The translations under genes and the position numbers were made by a program. Below are positions 5,851 to 13,373 of a DNA stretch of 25,967 nucleotides, one piece after another. The stretch is from UBA3263 sp964554335. GTDB taxonomy: Bacteria > Bacteroidota > Bacteroidia > Bacteroidales > Muribaculaceae. The DNA lies in contig CAZKOF010000026.1 in the NCBI GenBank assembly GCA_964554335.1, positions 1-25,967 of the forward strand, written 5' to 3'. The stretch's first letter is position 1. The number at the start of each line of letters is the position of its first letter. The notes under the pieces were generated by a model that had not been told where the DNA came from, made no database searches, and saw only the letters and a program-made list of their open reading frames with translations.

Positions 5851-6333
5851 ATGGTAAAGAAAACAACCACACTCCTTTTGAGCATGCTTATGTGCATGAT
5901 GTTCACTGTCGGTTTGTCGTCATGCGGTGACGACGATGACAATGAGCCCGCAACAATATCAACAACCCCAACCACATCAACAACCTCAACCACATTAACC
6001 TCATCCTCGCCTATAGTCGGTACTTGGACGAACAATAATAGTTACGACTCCTATTATGACAACTATACGCTTGTGTTCAATGATGATGCAACGGGTTACA
6101 TAAAGAATAGCTATGGTTCAAGAGCCATCTTGCAAATGAACTTTAATTGGTCACTGACTATGGCAAGCGATGGAACATATCTTCTTTCTGTAATTTATAC
6201 GTCAGGTGATCAAGACGTTGATGGCCCGTTCAGTGGAGGTTACGCCCAATACAACAGCACTGTGACTATTGCCGGCAATACACTGTCTATCTCCACGGGA
6301 GGGGGCTATGTGATGATTTTTCAACGTCAATAA
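5851..6333 (+). CDS. Small lipocalin-like lipoprotein, probably surface-exposed
   Basis: A 160-residue secreted lipoprotein of unknown function. A basic N-terminus (MVKK) and hydrophobic core lead to lipobox LSSC with lipid-modified Cys25, followed at once by GDDDD. An acidic run right after the Cys is typical of the Bacteroidota lipoprotein export signal, so outer-surface display is likely. Residues ~34-53 are a Thr/Ser-rich linker. From ~55, IVGTWT begins a small beta-rich domain resembling lipocalin-like/DUF5004 lipoproteins, with alternating strands to the end. Codon use is more AT-rich than in the metabolic neighbours, and it is one of only two plus-strand genes, so recent acquisition or weak selection is plausible. 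No promoter is visible close to the ATG; it may be read from 5397-5428. Confidence 0.82.
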   Translation: MVKKTTTLLLSMLMCMMFTVGLSSCGDDDDNEPATISTTPTTSTTSTTLTSSSPIVGTWTNNNSYDSYYDNYTLVFNDDATGYIKNSYGSRAILQMNFNWSLTMASDGTYLLSVIYTSGDQDVDGPFSGGYAQYNSTVTIAGNTLSISTGGGYVMIFQRQ

Positions 6334-6359
6334 GATTAAGTTTATATCAATTTTACATC

Positions 6360-6395
6360 AGCGAGGCCGTCCGACAAGTGATGGCCTCGCTTTTT
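6360..6395 (+). terminator. Intrinsic terminator of the lipoprotein gene
   Basis: A 9-bp stem, AGCGAGGCC (6360-6368) with GGCCTCGCT (6383-6391), and a T run at 6391-6395. It begins 27 nt after the lipoprotein stop. Confidence 0.88.
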
Positions 6396-6515
6396 GTCTG
6401 CTATGGGCATGGCTTACATTATAGTGGCGGCGAGCTCAATGTTCGCCAGACTCCGGGGCCTCAGACCGTGTGGTGACTAACCTCCGTACGCTTATGTCCC
6501 GGCGGGATAAAATGA
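6396..6515. other. GC-rich intergenic segment without a recognised gene
   Basis: About 120 bp lies between the lipoprotein terminator and the fabF terminator. It is GC-richer than other spacers here and contains only a short hairpin, GGCGA (6429-6433) with TCGCC (6443-6447). No ORF with a plausible start and no promoter match was seen. It could be a remnant of a repeat or mobile element, but nothing in it is diagnostic. Confidence 0.4.
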
Positions 6516-6546
6516 CTCAGGGCGGCCCTGAATGGGTCGCCCTGAG
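6516..6546 (-). terminator. Terminator of the acpP-fabF unit
   Basis: A 9-bp perfect stem, CTCAGGGCG (6516-6524) with CGCCCTGAG (6538-6546), lies 26 nt after the fabF stop on the minus strand and is followed there by TCATTTTATC. The tail is imperfect, but the stem is long and GC-rich. Confidence 0.65.
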
Positions 6547-6572
6547 GTTGGGAAATCTTTTCGGAGGGGATT

Positions 6573-7838
6573 TTATTCGGCGTATTTCTTGACGATGATG
6601 GTGGCGTTGTGGCCGCCGAAGCCGAACACGTTGCTCAGTGCGGCATTTACGGTGCGTTTCTGGGCTTTGTTGAAGGTCAGGTTGAGGCCTTCGGGGAGGT
6701 TGGGGTCAACGTCGTCGTCGGCGTGGTTGATTGTCGGGGGCACGACGTCGTTTTCAACGGCTTTGACGCTGAAAATCGCTTCCAGTGCGCCGGTGGCACC
6801 GAGGAGGTGGCCGGTCATCGATTTGGTAGACGAGATGTTGAGTTTCCTGGCGTGGTCACCGAACACACCGACAACAGCTTTCAGCTCCGAGACGTCGCCG
6901 ACGGGGGTCGACGTGCCGTGGGCATTGATGTAGTCGATATCTTCGGGCTTCATTCCGGCGTCGTCGAGGGCGTTCTGCATTGAGAGCATTGCGCCGAGGC
7001 CTTCGGGGTGGGTTGCGGTGATGTGGTGGGCGTCGGCGCTCATGCCGCCGCCAACGATCTCGGCGTAGATTTTAGCGCCGCGGGCCTTTGCGTGTTCGAG
7101 TTCTTCGAGCACGAGCACTGCGGAGCCTTCGCCCATTACGAAGCCGTCGCGCGAGGCGCTGAAGGGGCGTGAGGCACCTGCGGGGTCGTCGTTGCGGGTC
7201 GAAAGGGCGTGCATTGCGTTGAAGCCGCCTACGCCGGCGGGGAAGATGGCGGCTTCGGCGCCGCCGGTGATGATTGCGTCAGCCTTGCCCAGACGGATGA
7301 GGTTGAAGGCGTCGATGATGGCGTTGTTTGACGATGCGCAGGCGCTGACCGTGCCGTAGTTGGGGCCGTGGAAGCCATATTCCATCGAGATGTGGCCCGA
7401 GGCGATGTCGGCAATCATCTTCGGAATGAAGAAAGGACTGTATTTCGGGCCGTTTTCGGCGCCGTTGACTGCATAGTAGCCGGCCTCTTCCTCGAAGGTG
7501 TGGAGGCCGCCGATGCCTGCTGCGACGATTACGCCGACGCGGTTCTTGTCGATGCCTTCCGCCTCGAGCGCGGCGTCGTCGACGGCCTGACGGGCGGCTA
7601 CGAGGGCATACTGGGCGTAGAGGTCGAGCTGACGCACCTTTTTGCGGTCAATCTGCTCTGCGCCGTTGAAGTCCTTGACTTCACAGGCGAACTGGGTTTT
7701 GAATTTCGATGCGTCGAAGTGGGTGATGGGGCCTGCGCCGCTCTTGCTGGCCAGAGCGTTTGTCCACGTGGTGTCAACGTCATTGCCCAAGGGCGTGATG
7801 GCTCCCAGGCCGGTGACTACAACTCGTTTTAATTCCAT
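6573..7838 (-). CDS. fabF: Beta-ketoacyl-ACP synthase II
   Basis: A 421-residue cytosolic condensing enzyme of type II fatty-acid synthesis, which elongates acyl-ACP with malonyl-ACP. The Cys-His-His triad is readable: nucleophile Cys167 in TVSACASSNN, His307 in NAHGTSTPVGD and His344 in KSMTGHLLGATGALE, with Lys339 also conserved; the C-terminal GFGGHN loop is present. After the Cys the usual ATG-NH stretch is SSNNA, a mild variation seen in some Bacteroidota enzymes. It follows acpP by 74 nt, and the pair is a standard functional coupling. In many Bacteroidales a ribonuclease III gene follows fabF; here the unit instead ends at a terminator facing the convergent lipoprotein gene. Confidence 0.96.
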   Translation of the reverse strand: MELKRVVVTGLGAITPLGNDVDTTWTNALASKSGAGPITHFDASKFKTQFACEVKDFNGAEQIDRKKVRQLDLYAQYALVAARQAVDDAALEAEGIDKNRVGVIVAAGIGGLHTFEEEAGYYAVNGAENGPKYSPFFIPKMIADIASGHISMEYGFHGPNYGTVSACASSNNAIIDAFNLIRLGKADAIITGGAEAAIFPAGVGGFNAMHALSTRNDDPAGASRPFSASRDGFVMGEGSAVLVLEELEHAKARGAKIYAEIVGGGMSADAHHITATHPEGLGAMLSMQNALDDAGMKPEDIDYINAHGTSTPVGDVSELKAVVGVFGDHARKLNISSTKSMTGHLLGATGALEAIFSVKAVENDVVPPTINHADDDVDPNLPEGLNLTFNKAQKRTVNAALSNVFGFGGHNATIIVKKYAE

Positions 7839-7912
7839 TCGTTTGGGTTCGGATGTGCGTAAGTTGGGAAAATGGGGTGAGGAGGGAGGATTGGGAGAAG
7901 TTGCGTGAGCAA

Positions 7913-8149
7913 TTAGCCCTGAACCTTCTCGATGTATGCGATTGCGTCGCCTACAGTCTGGATGGTGTTGGCTTCTTCTTCGGGGATTGAGATGTTGAAC
8001 TCTTTTTCGAGAGCCATGATGAGCTCTACGGTGTCGAGGCTGTCAGCACCCAGGTCGGTGGTGAAAGAAGCGGTGGGGGTTACTTCGTTTTCGTCAACAG
8101 CGAGCTGTTCGACGATGATTGCTTTTACGCGATCTGCAATTTCTGCCAT
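7913..8149 (-). CDS. acpP: Acyl carrier protein
   Basis: A 78-residue acidic carrier protein that holds growing acyl chains on a 4'-phosphopantetheine arm during fatty-acid synthesis. The attachment motif GADSLD is at residues 34-39, with modified Ser37, in the expected place before helix II (TVELIMALEKEFNISIPEEEA). Length is normal. It is the promoter-proximal gene of acpP-fabF, as expected for the more abundant product. Confidence 0.97.
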   Translation of the reverse strand: MAEIADRVKAIIVEQLAVDENEVTPTASFTTDLGADSLDTVELIMALEKEFNISIPEEEANTIQTVGDAIAYIEKVQG

Positions 8150-8196
8150 AGTAGTGAATTATTAAAAAGTTTGGTTAATTTGCATAATATCGGCTG

Positions 8197-8227
8197 CAAA
8201 GTAACGAAATTTTGGTGAGATATGAAA
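8197..8227 (-). promoter_or_regulatory. Candidate promoter of acpP-fabF
   Basis: On the minus strand TTTC (8227-8224), a 19-nt spacer and TTACTTTG (8204-8197) resemble TTTG-N19-TAnnTTTG with one mismatch in each box. The predicted start near 8190 gives a ~40-nt leader. It lies between the trxB stop and acpP, so acpP-fabF need not depend on read-through. Confidence 0.45.
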
Positions 8228-8244
8228 ACTTTTCGGCGATTTTT

Positions 8245-9174
8245 TTACTGTTCTGTCAGGAAAGCGTCGGCGTCGAGGGCCGCGCGGCAGCCCATGCCGG
8301 CGGCGGAGATGGCCTGGCGGTAGCGCGGGTCGGCGACGTCGCCGGCGGCGAATACTCCGGCGACCGATGTTGCCGTCGTGTTGTTGAACGTCTTGATGTA
8401 GCCGTTGTCGTCGAGTTCGAGGAACGGGCGGAAAATGTCGGTTTCCGGTTTGTGGCCGATGCCGAGGAAGAAGCCATCGACCGACAGGTCGTAGCGGCGC
8501 TCCTGAGGCGTGTCGCGGTGCTCGACCAGGTGGACGCCCTCGAGAAAGTCCTCGCCATAGAGGCCCAGAGTGTTGGTGTTGAAGAGGATTTCAATGTTTT
8601 CGCGTTCGTTGACTCGCTGCTGCATAACTTTCGAGGCGCGCAGGACGGGTTTGCGGACAATCATGTAGACCTTCTCCGCGAGGCCGCTCAGGTAGAGGGC
8701 TTCCTCGCAGGCCGTGTCGCCGCCGCCGACGACCGCAACGCGTTTTTTGCGGTAGAAGAAGCCGTCGCAGGTTGCGCAGGCGCTGACGCCGAGGCCGGCA
8801 TACTTCTCTTCGTCCGGGAGGCCGAGATATTGCGCCGTGGCGCCGGTTGCAATGATGACGGTGTCGGCCTCGATCCATTCGCCGGCGTCGGTGCGGGCCG
8901 TGAACGGGCGCACGTCGAAGTTGACCTCGGCAATGCGGCCGGAGTGAATTTCGGCGCCGAAGCGTTCGGCCTGTTTGCGCAGGTCGGCCATCAGCTGAGG
9001 GCCGGTGACGCCGTCGGGGTAGCCGGGAAAGTTCTCTACTTCTGTTGTCTTGGTGAGTTGTCCGCCGGGCATGTAGCCCTCGAACATGATGGGTTTCAGG
9101 TTGGCTCGCGAGGCATAGATTGCGGCGGTGTAGCCGGCGGGGCCGGAGCCGATGATGAGGCACTTTGTTTTCAT
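8245..9174 (-). CDS. trxB: Thioredoxin-disulfide reductase
   Basis: A 309-residue cytosolic flavoenzyme that passes electrons from NADPH through FAD and a redox disulfide to thioredoxin. The N-terminal FAD-binding loop GSGPAGYTAAIYAS is at about residues 8-21. The redox-active pair is Cys133 and Cys136 in CATCDGFF, the position expected for the low-molecular-weight bacterial enzyme. The NADPH-binding loop GGGDTACEEA follows at about 150-159, and the second FAD signature GVFAAGDVAD is near the C-terminus. It begins 16 nt after the LolA-like gene and is probably the last gene of the 13276-8245 run; no clear hairpin terminator was seen after it. Confidence 0.96.
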   Translation of the reverse strand: MKTKCLIIGSGPAGYTAAIYASRANLKPIMFEGYMPGGQLTKTTEVENFPGYPDGVTGPQLMADLRKQAERFGAEIHSGRIAEVNFDVRPFTARTDAGEWIEADTVIIATGATAQYLGLPDEEKYAGLGVSACATCDGFFYRKKRVAVVGGGDTACEEALYLSGLAEKVYMIVRKPVLRASKVMQQRVNERENIEILFNTNTLGLYGEDFLEGVHLVEHRDTPQERRYDLSVDGFFLGIGHKPETDIFRPFLELDDNGYIKTFNNTTATSVAGVFAAGDVADPRYRQAISAAGMGCRAALDADAFLTEQ

Positions 9175-9190
9175 AACTGGGGTCTATGCT

Positions 9191-9766
9191 TTATCTTAAA
9201 TCGGTTATGGTTACGCCCTTTGGCGGGCTAAAGGTGAACGCCTCGGCGGGCTTTTTGGTTTTCGAGGGCGTGAAGCGGAGGTTGCTGATTTCGGCGCGGT
9301 TTCCGCCGATGATGACGGTCATGTGCGTGGGCCAGCCCGAGGCGGGGTCGAACGTGACGGTCACTTCGCCAATCGGGCTGCGGGGGTCGCGCGGTGTGAG
9401 TCTGACGGTGTTGGCGCGCCCGTTGACGGCGCTGCCGTTGAAGTCGCGCTCCAGATTGCGGAGCAGGCCGAGCGGGTTGCTCTCGGCGAGCTCCTCGGCC
9501 GTCGGGTTGAGAATGGTGACTTCGCTGTCGGCCCTGGAGTAGCTCCACTGCGTAGTGCCGTTATAGTAAACCATGACGTCGCCGAGATTGAAGCAGAAGC
9601 AGTTGCCGCTGAGCGTCATCGAGGCCGCGCGGCCGTTGAGCGTGCATTCAACGTCGAGAGTCGTGGCTGAGCGGACCCGGTCCGCGGCGCGGCTGACCGA
9701 GGCGGGAACTGCCGCGCCGACGGCCAGGGGCAGCAGTGCGGCGAGCAGGATAATCAGTTTCTTCAT
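9191..9766 (-). CDS. LolA-like periplasmic lipoprotein carrier
   Basis: A 191-residue periplasmic protein with a cleavable signal peptide (MKKLIILLAALLPLAVGAAV). The mature part resembles the Bacteroidota LolA-like family: a strand-rich fold that carries lipoproteins from the inner to the outer membrane, with the central MVYYNGTTQWSYS stretch and the late PTHMTVII...ISNLRF strands. Its ATG overlaps the ftsK stop by 4 bp (ATGA), indicating translational coupling. The ftsK-lolA-trxB neighbourhood supports the call, since LolA genes commonly sit beside ftsK. Sequence divergence from proteobacterial LolA is large, so the function rests on family and context. Confidence 0.82.
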   Translation of the reverse strand: MKKLIILLAALLPLAVGAAVPASVSRAADRVRSATTLDVECTLNGRAASMTLSGNCFCFNLGDVMVYYNGTTQWSYSRADSEVTILNPTAEELAESNPLGLLRNLERDFNGSAVNGRANTVRLTPRDPRSPIGEVTVTFDPASGWPTHMTVIIGGNRAEISNLRFTPSKTKKPAEAFTFSPPKGVTITDLR

Positions 9767-12246
9767 AGTCCGAGAATGGAGTCGAGGGTCATTGTGTCGA
9801 CCAGTATGTTGCGGGGTTTGGAGCCGTAGGCCGGGCCGACGATGCCGGCGGCTTCGAGTTGGTCCATGAGTTTGCCGGCGCGGTTGTAGCCGATGGCGAA
9901 GCGGCGCTGCAGCGACGAGGTGCTCGCCGTGTTGCCGGCGGCGACGAGGAAGCGTGCCGACTCCTCGAAGAGGGGATCGCGGTCGTTGCCCGTGCCGTAG
10001 CCTCCGGCTCCCGAAGACACGGCGCCTTCGCCTCCGTTGAGTTCCGGAACGTATTCCGGCAGCTCGTAGGCCGAGGGGTAGCCCTGCTGCTCGCTGATGT
10101 ATTGGCAGATGGCGTCAACCTCCGGGGTGTCGATGAAAGCACACTGGACGCGAACGAGGTTGCCGTTCGTTGCGAAGAACATGTCGCCCTTGCCGACGAG
10201 CTGGTGGGCGCCGGAGCGGTCGAGAATGGTCTTGGAGTCGATCATTTGCGCGACTCTGAACGCTATGCGTGCCGGGAACTGGGCCTTGATGAGGCCGGTA
10301 ACCACGTTGGTCGAGGGGCGTTGTGTCGCTATGATTGCGTGGATGCCGACGGCTCGGGCTTTCTGCGCAATGCGGCAGAGCGGGGTTTCGATTTCCTTGC
10401 CCGCGGTCATGATCAGGTCGGCGAACTCGTCGATGATGAGCACTATGTAGGGCAGGTATCTGTTACCCTTTTCAGGGTTGAGGCGCCGGGCCGTGAATTT
10501 GGCGTTGTATTCCATCAGCGTCCGGCAGCCGGCATTCTTCAGCAGGGTGTAGCGGTTGTCCATCTCGACGCAGAGCGAATTCAGAGTGGCAATCACCTTG
10601 CTCGACTCGGTGATGACGGCCTCCTCCTCGTCGGGTAGCTTGGCCAGGTAGTGGTGTTCGAGCACTCGGTAGAGCGAGAATTCAACCGATTTCGGGTCTA
10701 TGAGCACGAATTTCAGCTCCGCCGGATGCTTCTTGTAGAGCAGGGAGGTGATGATTGCGTTGAGGCCTACTGATTTGCCCTGGCCCGTGGCGCCGGCAAC
10801 GAGCAGGTGGGGGGCCTTTGCCAGGTCGGCGATGAAGACTTCGTTGCTTATGGTGGCGCCGAGAGCCATCGGCAGCTCATATTTGCACTCCTGGAATTTT
10901 TTTGACGCTATAATCGAGCGCATGCTGACGATCTGCGGGTCGCTATTGGGCACTTCGATGCCGATGGTGCCCTTGCCCGGTATCGGGGCGATGATGCGTA
11001 TGCCCAGAGCCTTCAGCGCCAGCGCCAGGTCCTCCTCGACGCGCTTGATCGCGGCGATGCGCTGCCCCGGGGCGGGCACGACCTCGAAGAGCGTGATTGT
11101 CGGGCCGACCGTTGCCTTGATCGACGAAATCTGGATATTGAATTGCGCCAGGGCGTCGATGATGCGCTGCTTGTTGGCTTCCTGCTCCTCAGTGTCGACC
11201 GTTACTTTCGAGCCGGTGCGGTCTTCGAGCAGGTCGAGCGGCGGAAAGTGGTAGCGCGAGAGTTCTGCCGTCGGGTCATAGGTGTCGGTCACTATGCGGT
11301 CCGCCTCTTCAATCTCGTTGGCGATAACCTCGAACTCCGCCGGTTCCGGTTCGGCGTCAGACAAGTCAGACAAGTCGGACACGTCAGACAGGTCCGACAG
11401 GTCCGACACCTGAGGCTGCATCGCAGCCTCAGCTTCCGGCTCCTGTTCCGGCTCGGATTCGGGTTCGCGGGCACGGGCCGCCTCTACGGCGGGTTGCGCG
11501 GCCTCGCGCCTGGCGGCGGCCCGGGCGCGCCTGGCGGCGTTATAGTCGCGCAGACGGGCGATTGCGCGGCTGATCTGCGTCATGAAGATGATTATCACCA
11601 GCGCCAGCAGGGCTATGCTGACGCATATCGCGCCGATGGGAGAACCCATTTCTATCAACCAGCGGTTGATGTAGAAGCCGTGGAAGCCTCCGTAGGCTAT
11701 CGGACCGGCAAACGCGAAAGTGACGAGTCCGACTATGATGCTTGCGGATATCGCGAGTATGAGGCATTTCAGGGTCAGCGGCAGCAGGCGGACCTTCACG
11801 GCACCGACGAGTTTGAGGCCGACCATTACCATATAGTAGATGACAACCAGCGAGCCGATGCCCAGAGTGTCGGTCAGCAGCAGCTTGCCGATCCAGGCGC
11901 CCGCCGGGCCGGCAACATTGGAGACCTCGCGCCCCGAGGCGCGGATTTCTGCGGGTGAGAGGTGCTGGAGCACGGCCTGGTCGGCGCCCGGATGCATGAG
12001 CATCGAAATCGCCGCTATCAGACAGTAGGCGGCCAGCAGCAGCAACACGACGCCGCAAAACATCGACAAGCGACCGTCGGTCAGCCATGCCGGCAGTTCC
12101 GCACTCTTTTTTGCCGGTTTCGCCGGCGCTGCTTTTGCGCGTGGCTTGCGGGGAGCGGTCGCCGGTGTGGCGGCCGTTTGTGCCGGCTGCGCAACTTCTG
12201 CTTCCGTTTCTGTTCCGGCGCTATATGGGTCGTAATATGGTGACAT
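9763..12246 (-). CDS. ftsK: DNA translocase FtsK/SpoIIIE
   Basis: An 827-residue septal DNA pump that clears chromosome termini and activates XerCD dimer resolution during division. After a basic, Ala/Pro-rich N-terminus, about four transmembrane segments occupy residues ~58-225. A variable acidic linker (about 245-330) contains an SDLSDLSDVSDLSDLSD tract. The motor domain carries Walker A GATGQGKS at 485-492, Walker B VLIIDEFADL and the IATQRPS motif. The C-terminal winged-helix gamma domain (~745-810: SSLQRRFAIGYNRAGKLMDQLEAAGIVGP) reads KOPS-type polarity sequences. It starts 27 nt after smpB and overlaps the LolA-like start by 4 bp. Confidence 0.96.
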   Translation of the reverse strand: MSPYYDPYSAGTETEAEVAQPAQTAATPATAPRKPRAKAAPAKPAKKSAELPAWLTDGRLSMFCGVVLLLLAAYCLIAAISMLMHPGADQAVLQHLSPAEIRASGREVSNVAGPAGAWIGKLLLTDTLGIGSLVVIYYMVMVGLKLVGAVKVRLLPLTLKCLILAISASIIVGLVTFAFAGPIAYGGFHGFYINRWLIEMGSPIGAICVSIALLALVIIIFMTQISRAIARLRDYNAARRARAAARREAAQPAVEAARAREPESEPEQEPEAEAAMQPQVSDLSDLSDVSDLSDLSDAEPEPAEFEVIANEIEEADRIVTDTYDPTAELSRYHFPPLDLLEDRTGSKVTVDTEEQEANKQRIIDALAQFNIQISSIKATVGPTITLFEVVPAPGQRIAAIKRVEEDLALALKALGIRIIAPIPGKGTIGIEVPNSDPQIVSMRSIIASKKFQECKYELPMALGATISNEVFIADLAKAPHLLVAGATGQGKSVGLNAIITSLLYKKHPAELKFVLIDPKSVEFSLYRVLEHHYLAKLPDEEEAVITESSKVIATLNSLCVEMDNRYTLLKNAGCRTLMEYNAKFTARRLNPEKGNRYLPYIVLIIDEFADLIMTAGKEIETPLCRIAQKARAVGIHAIIATQRPSTNVVTGLIKAQFPARIAFRVAQMIDSKTILDRSGAHQLVGKGDMFFATNGNLVRVQCAFIDTPEVDAICQYISEQQGYPSAYELPEYVPELNGGEGAVSSGAGGYGTGNDRDPLFEESARFLVAAGNTASTSSLQRRFAIGYNRAGKLMDQLEAAGIVGPAYGSKPRNILVDTMTLDSILGL
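11357..11410. repeat. Six tandem 9-bp units inside ftsK
   Basis: Six consecutive 9-mers related to TCAGACAAG run across 11357-11410 (units at 11357, 11366, 11375, 11384, 11393 and 11402). They encode six Ser-Asp-Leu/Val triplets in the FtsK linker. Because the unit is a multiple of three, slippage would change linker length without breaking the frame. Confidence 0.85.
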
Positions 12247-12273
12247 CTGACGTGGGGATGTGTGTGGTTGGAA

Positions 12274-12726
12274 TTATTTATGGAATGCACGGGCCATGGC
12301 GCGCTTGTCGTCGCGTTCCTTGATTGACTGGCGTTTGTCGAACTCTTTCTTGCCCCGGCCGATGCCGATGACGAGTTTCGCAAGTCCGCGCTCGTTGATG
12401 TATAGACGCAGCGGCACTATCGTGTTGCCCGGCGCCTGGCTCTCCTTCTCGATGCGGTTTATTTCCTTGCGCGAGAGCAGGAGTTTGCGTTCGCGGCGCT
12501 CGGTGTGGTTATTATAAGAGCCGTAGAAATATTCGGCGATATACATGTTCTTGACCCATATTTCGCCGCGGTCAACGTAGCAGAACGTGTCGACCAGCGA
12601 CGCCTTGCCCAGGCGGATGCTCTTGATTTCGGTGCCTGTCAACACGATGCCGGCCGTGAAGGTCTCGCTTATGGCGTAGTCAAAGCGGGCGCGTCGGTTC
12701 TGTATGTTTACTTCTTTGAGCTTCAT
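12274..12726 (-). CDS. smpB: SsrA-binding protein SmpB
   Basis: A 150-residue small basic protein that binds tmRNA and delivers it to stalled ribosomes for trans-translation. The OB-fold core is readable: the N-terminal NRRARFDYAISETFTAGIVLTGTEIKSIR stretch, the YIAEYFYGSYNNH segment and RKLLLSRKEI. The lysine/arginine-rich C-terminal tail (about 128-150), which inserts in the mRNA channel, is complete. Length is normal. It starts 4 nt after the YIP1-like gene stop and precedes ftsK by 27 nt. The tmRNA partner was not found in this window. Confidence 0.96.
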   Translation of the reverse strand: MKLKEVNIQNRRARFDYAISETFTAGIVLTGTEIKSIRLGKASLVDTFCYVDRGEIWVKNMYIAEYFYGSYNNHTERRERKLLLSRKEINRIEKESQAPGNTIVPLRLYINERGLAKLVIGIGRGKKEFDKRQSIKERDDKRAMARAFHK

Positions 12727-12730
12727 GCTT

Positions 12731-13276
12731 TTAGTCGGGGAGGAGAATGCGGTCGATTATGAATACCGGGAGGATGATTGCCGTTATCGCGCAGGCGGCG
12801 TAGGCAAACAACCGTGAGTCTTCGATGCCGATAAACCATCGGCTCTGGATAATGACAACCACTACGTAGATAGGCAGAAACTGCAGCAGCGGAATCTCCA
12901 TCGGAAGAATGTTCTCCAGAATTCCTATCAGCGCCATCATGCCGACGCAGTAGGCCGTCAGCAGTTCCACTCTCTCGCGGGCAATGATGCCGTCGGTCGT
13001 CAGCTTCGGAAGGGCGTAGGTCAGCAATCCGACGGCAATGAAATATGTCAGCATGTAGCGTGCGAACGCTACCACAGCCTCGATCAGCAGGGCGTCAAAC
13101 CGCGGATGGTGTCGGTAAATGAACCCGAATCCGACTGTCACCGCCGCGGCTGCCGCAAGCGGCATAAGCCCGTGAAGCAACACGTGGCGGGGCGTGTTGC
13201 CGTCGGCCACGACGTCTTCCCATCCGCATTTCGGCGACATGAGAATCTGCACGAGGAGTTTCAGGTAGTGGAACAT
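12731..13276 (-). CDS. YIP1-family-like integral membrane protein
   Basis: A 181-residue inner-membrane protein of unknown function. After an amphipathic N-terminal segment with MSPKCGWEDV, about five hydrophobic helices follow at roughly residues 34-54, 64-86, 105-121, 127-143 and 157-176. The N-terminal P-x-x-GW-x-x-V pattern and five-helix topology resemble bacterial YIP1-family proteins (Pfam Yip1), which often precede smpB in Bacteroidales. It heads the minus-strand run through trxB and has its own consensus promoter only ~14 nt upstream of the ATG, giving a nearly leaderless message. Confidence 0.7.
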   Translation of the reverse strand: MFHYLKLLVQILMSPKCGWEDVVADGNTPRHVLLHGLMPLAAAAAVTVGFGFIYRHHPRFDALLIEAVVAFARYMLTYFIAVGLLTYALPKLTTDGIIARERVELLTAYCVGMMALIGILENILPMEIPLLQFLPIYVVVVIIQSRWFIGIEDSRLFAYAACAITAIILPVFIIDRILLPD

Positions 13277-13289
13277 AAATTTACGATTG

Positions 13290-13321
13290 CAAATTTACAA
13301 TAATAAATGATAACGCGCAAA
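13290..13321 (-). promoter_or_regulatory. Promoter of the YIP1-smpB-ftsK-lolA-trxB run
   Basis: On the minus strand TTTG (13321-13318), a 20-nt spacer and TAAATTTG (13297-13290) match the Bacteroidota consensus exactly. The predicted start near 13283 is only a few bases before the ATG at 13276. The -33 box lies in the tail of the gapA terminator. Confidence 0.72.
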
Positions 13322-13350
13322 AAAAATGCCCGCATTTGCGGGCATTTTTT
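13321..13350 (-). terminator. gapA terminator (symmetrical, could act both ways)
   Basis: A 9-bp stem, ATGCCCGCA (13326-13334) with TGCGGGCAT (13337-13345), is flanked by A and T runs on both sides, so each strand has a T tail. It lies 29 nt after the gapA stop on the minus strand. Confidence 0.9.
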
Positions 13351-13373
13351 ATATTTGTCTGAAATGACGGTTA

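Noticed and set aside
5407..6035. Minus-strand short open frames of 85-110 codons between the ATPase and lipoprotein genes
   Set aside because: Low-complexity or unlikely products, mutually overlapping, no promoter on that strand, and partly antisense to a clear lipoprotein.
8212..9231. Long plus-strand open frame (339 codons) opposite trxB
   Set aside because: It mirrors a confidently identified gene; the frame stays open because the GC-rich codons of trxB lack stops in antisense. Its product shows no family motif.
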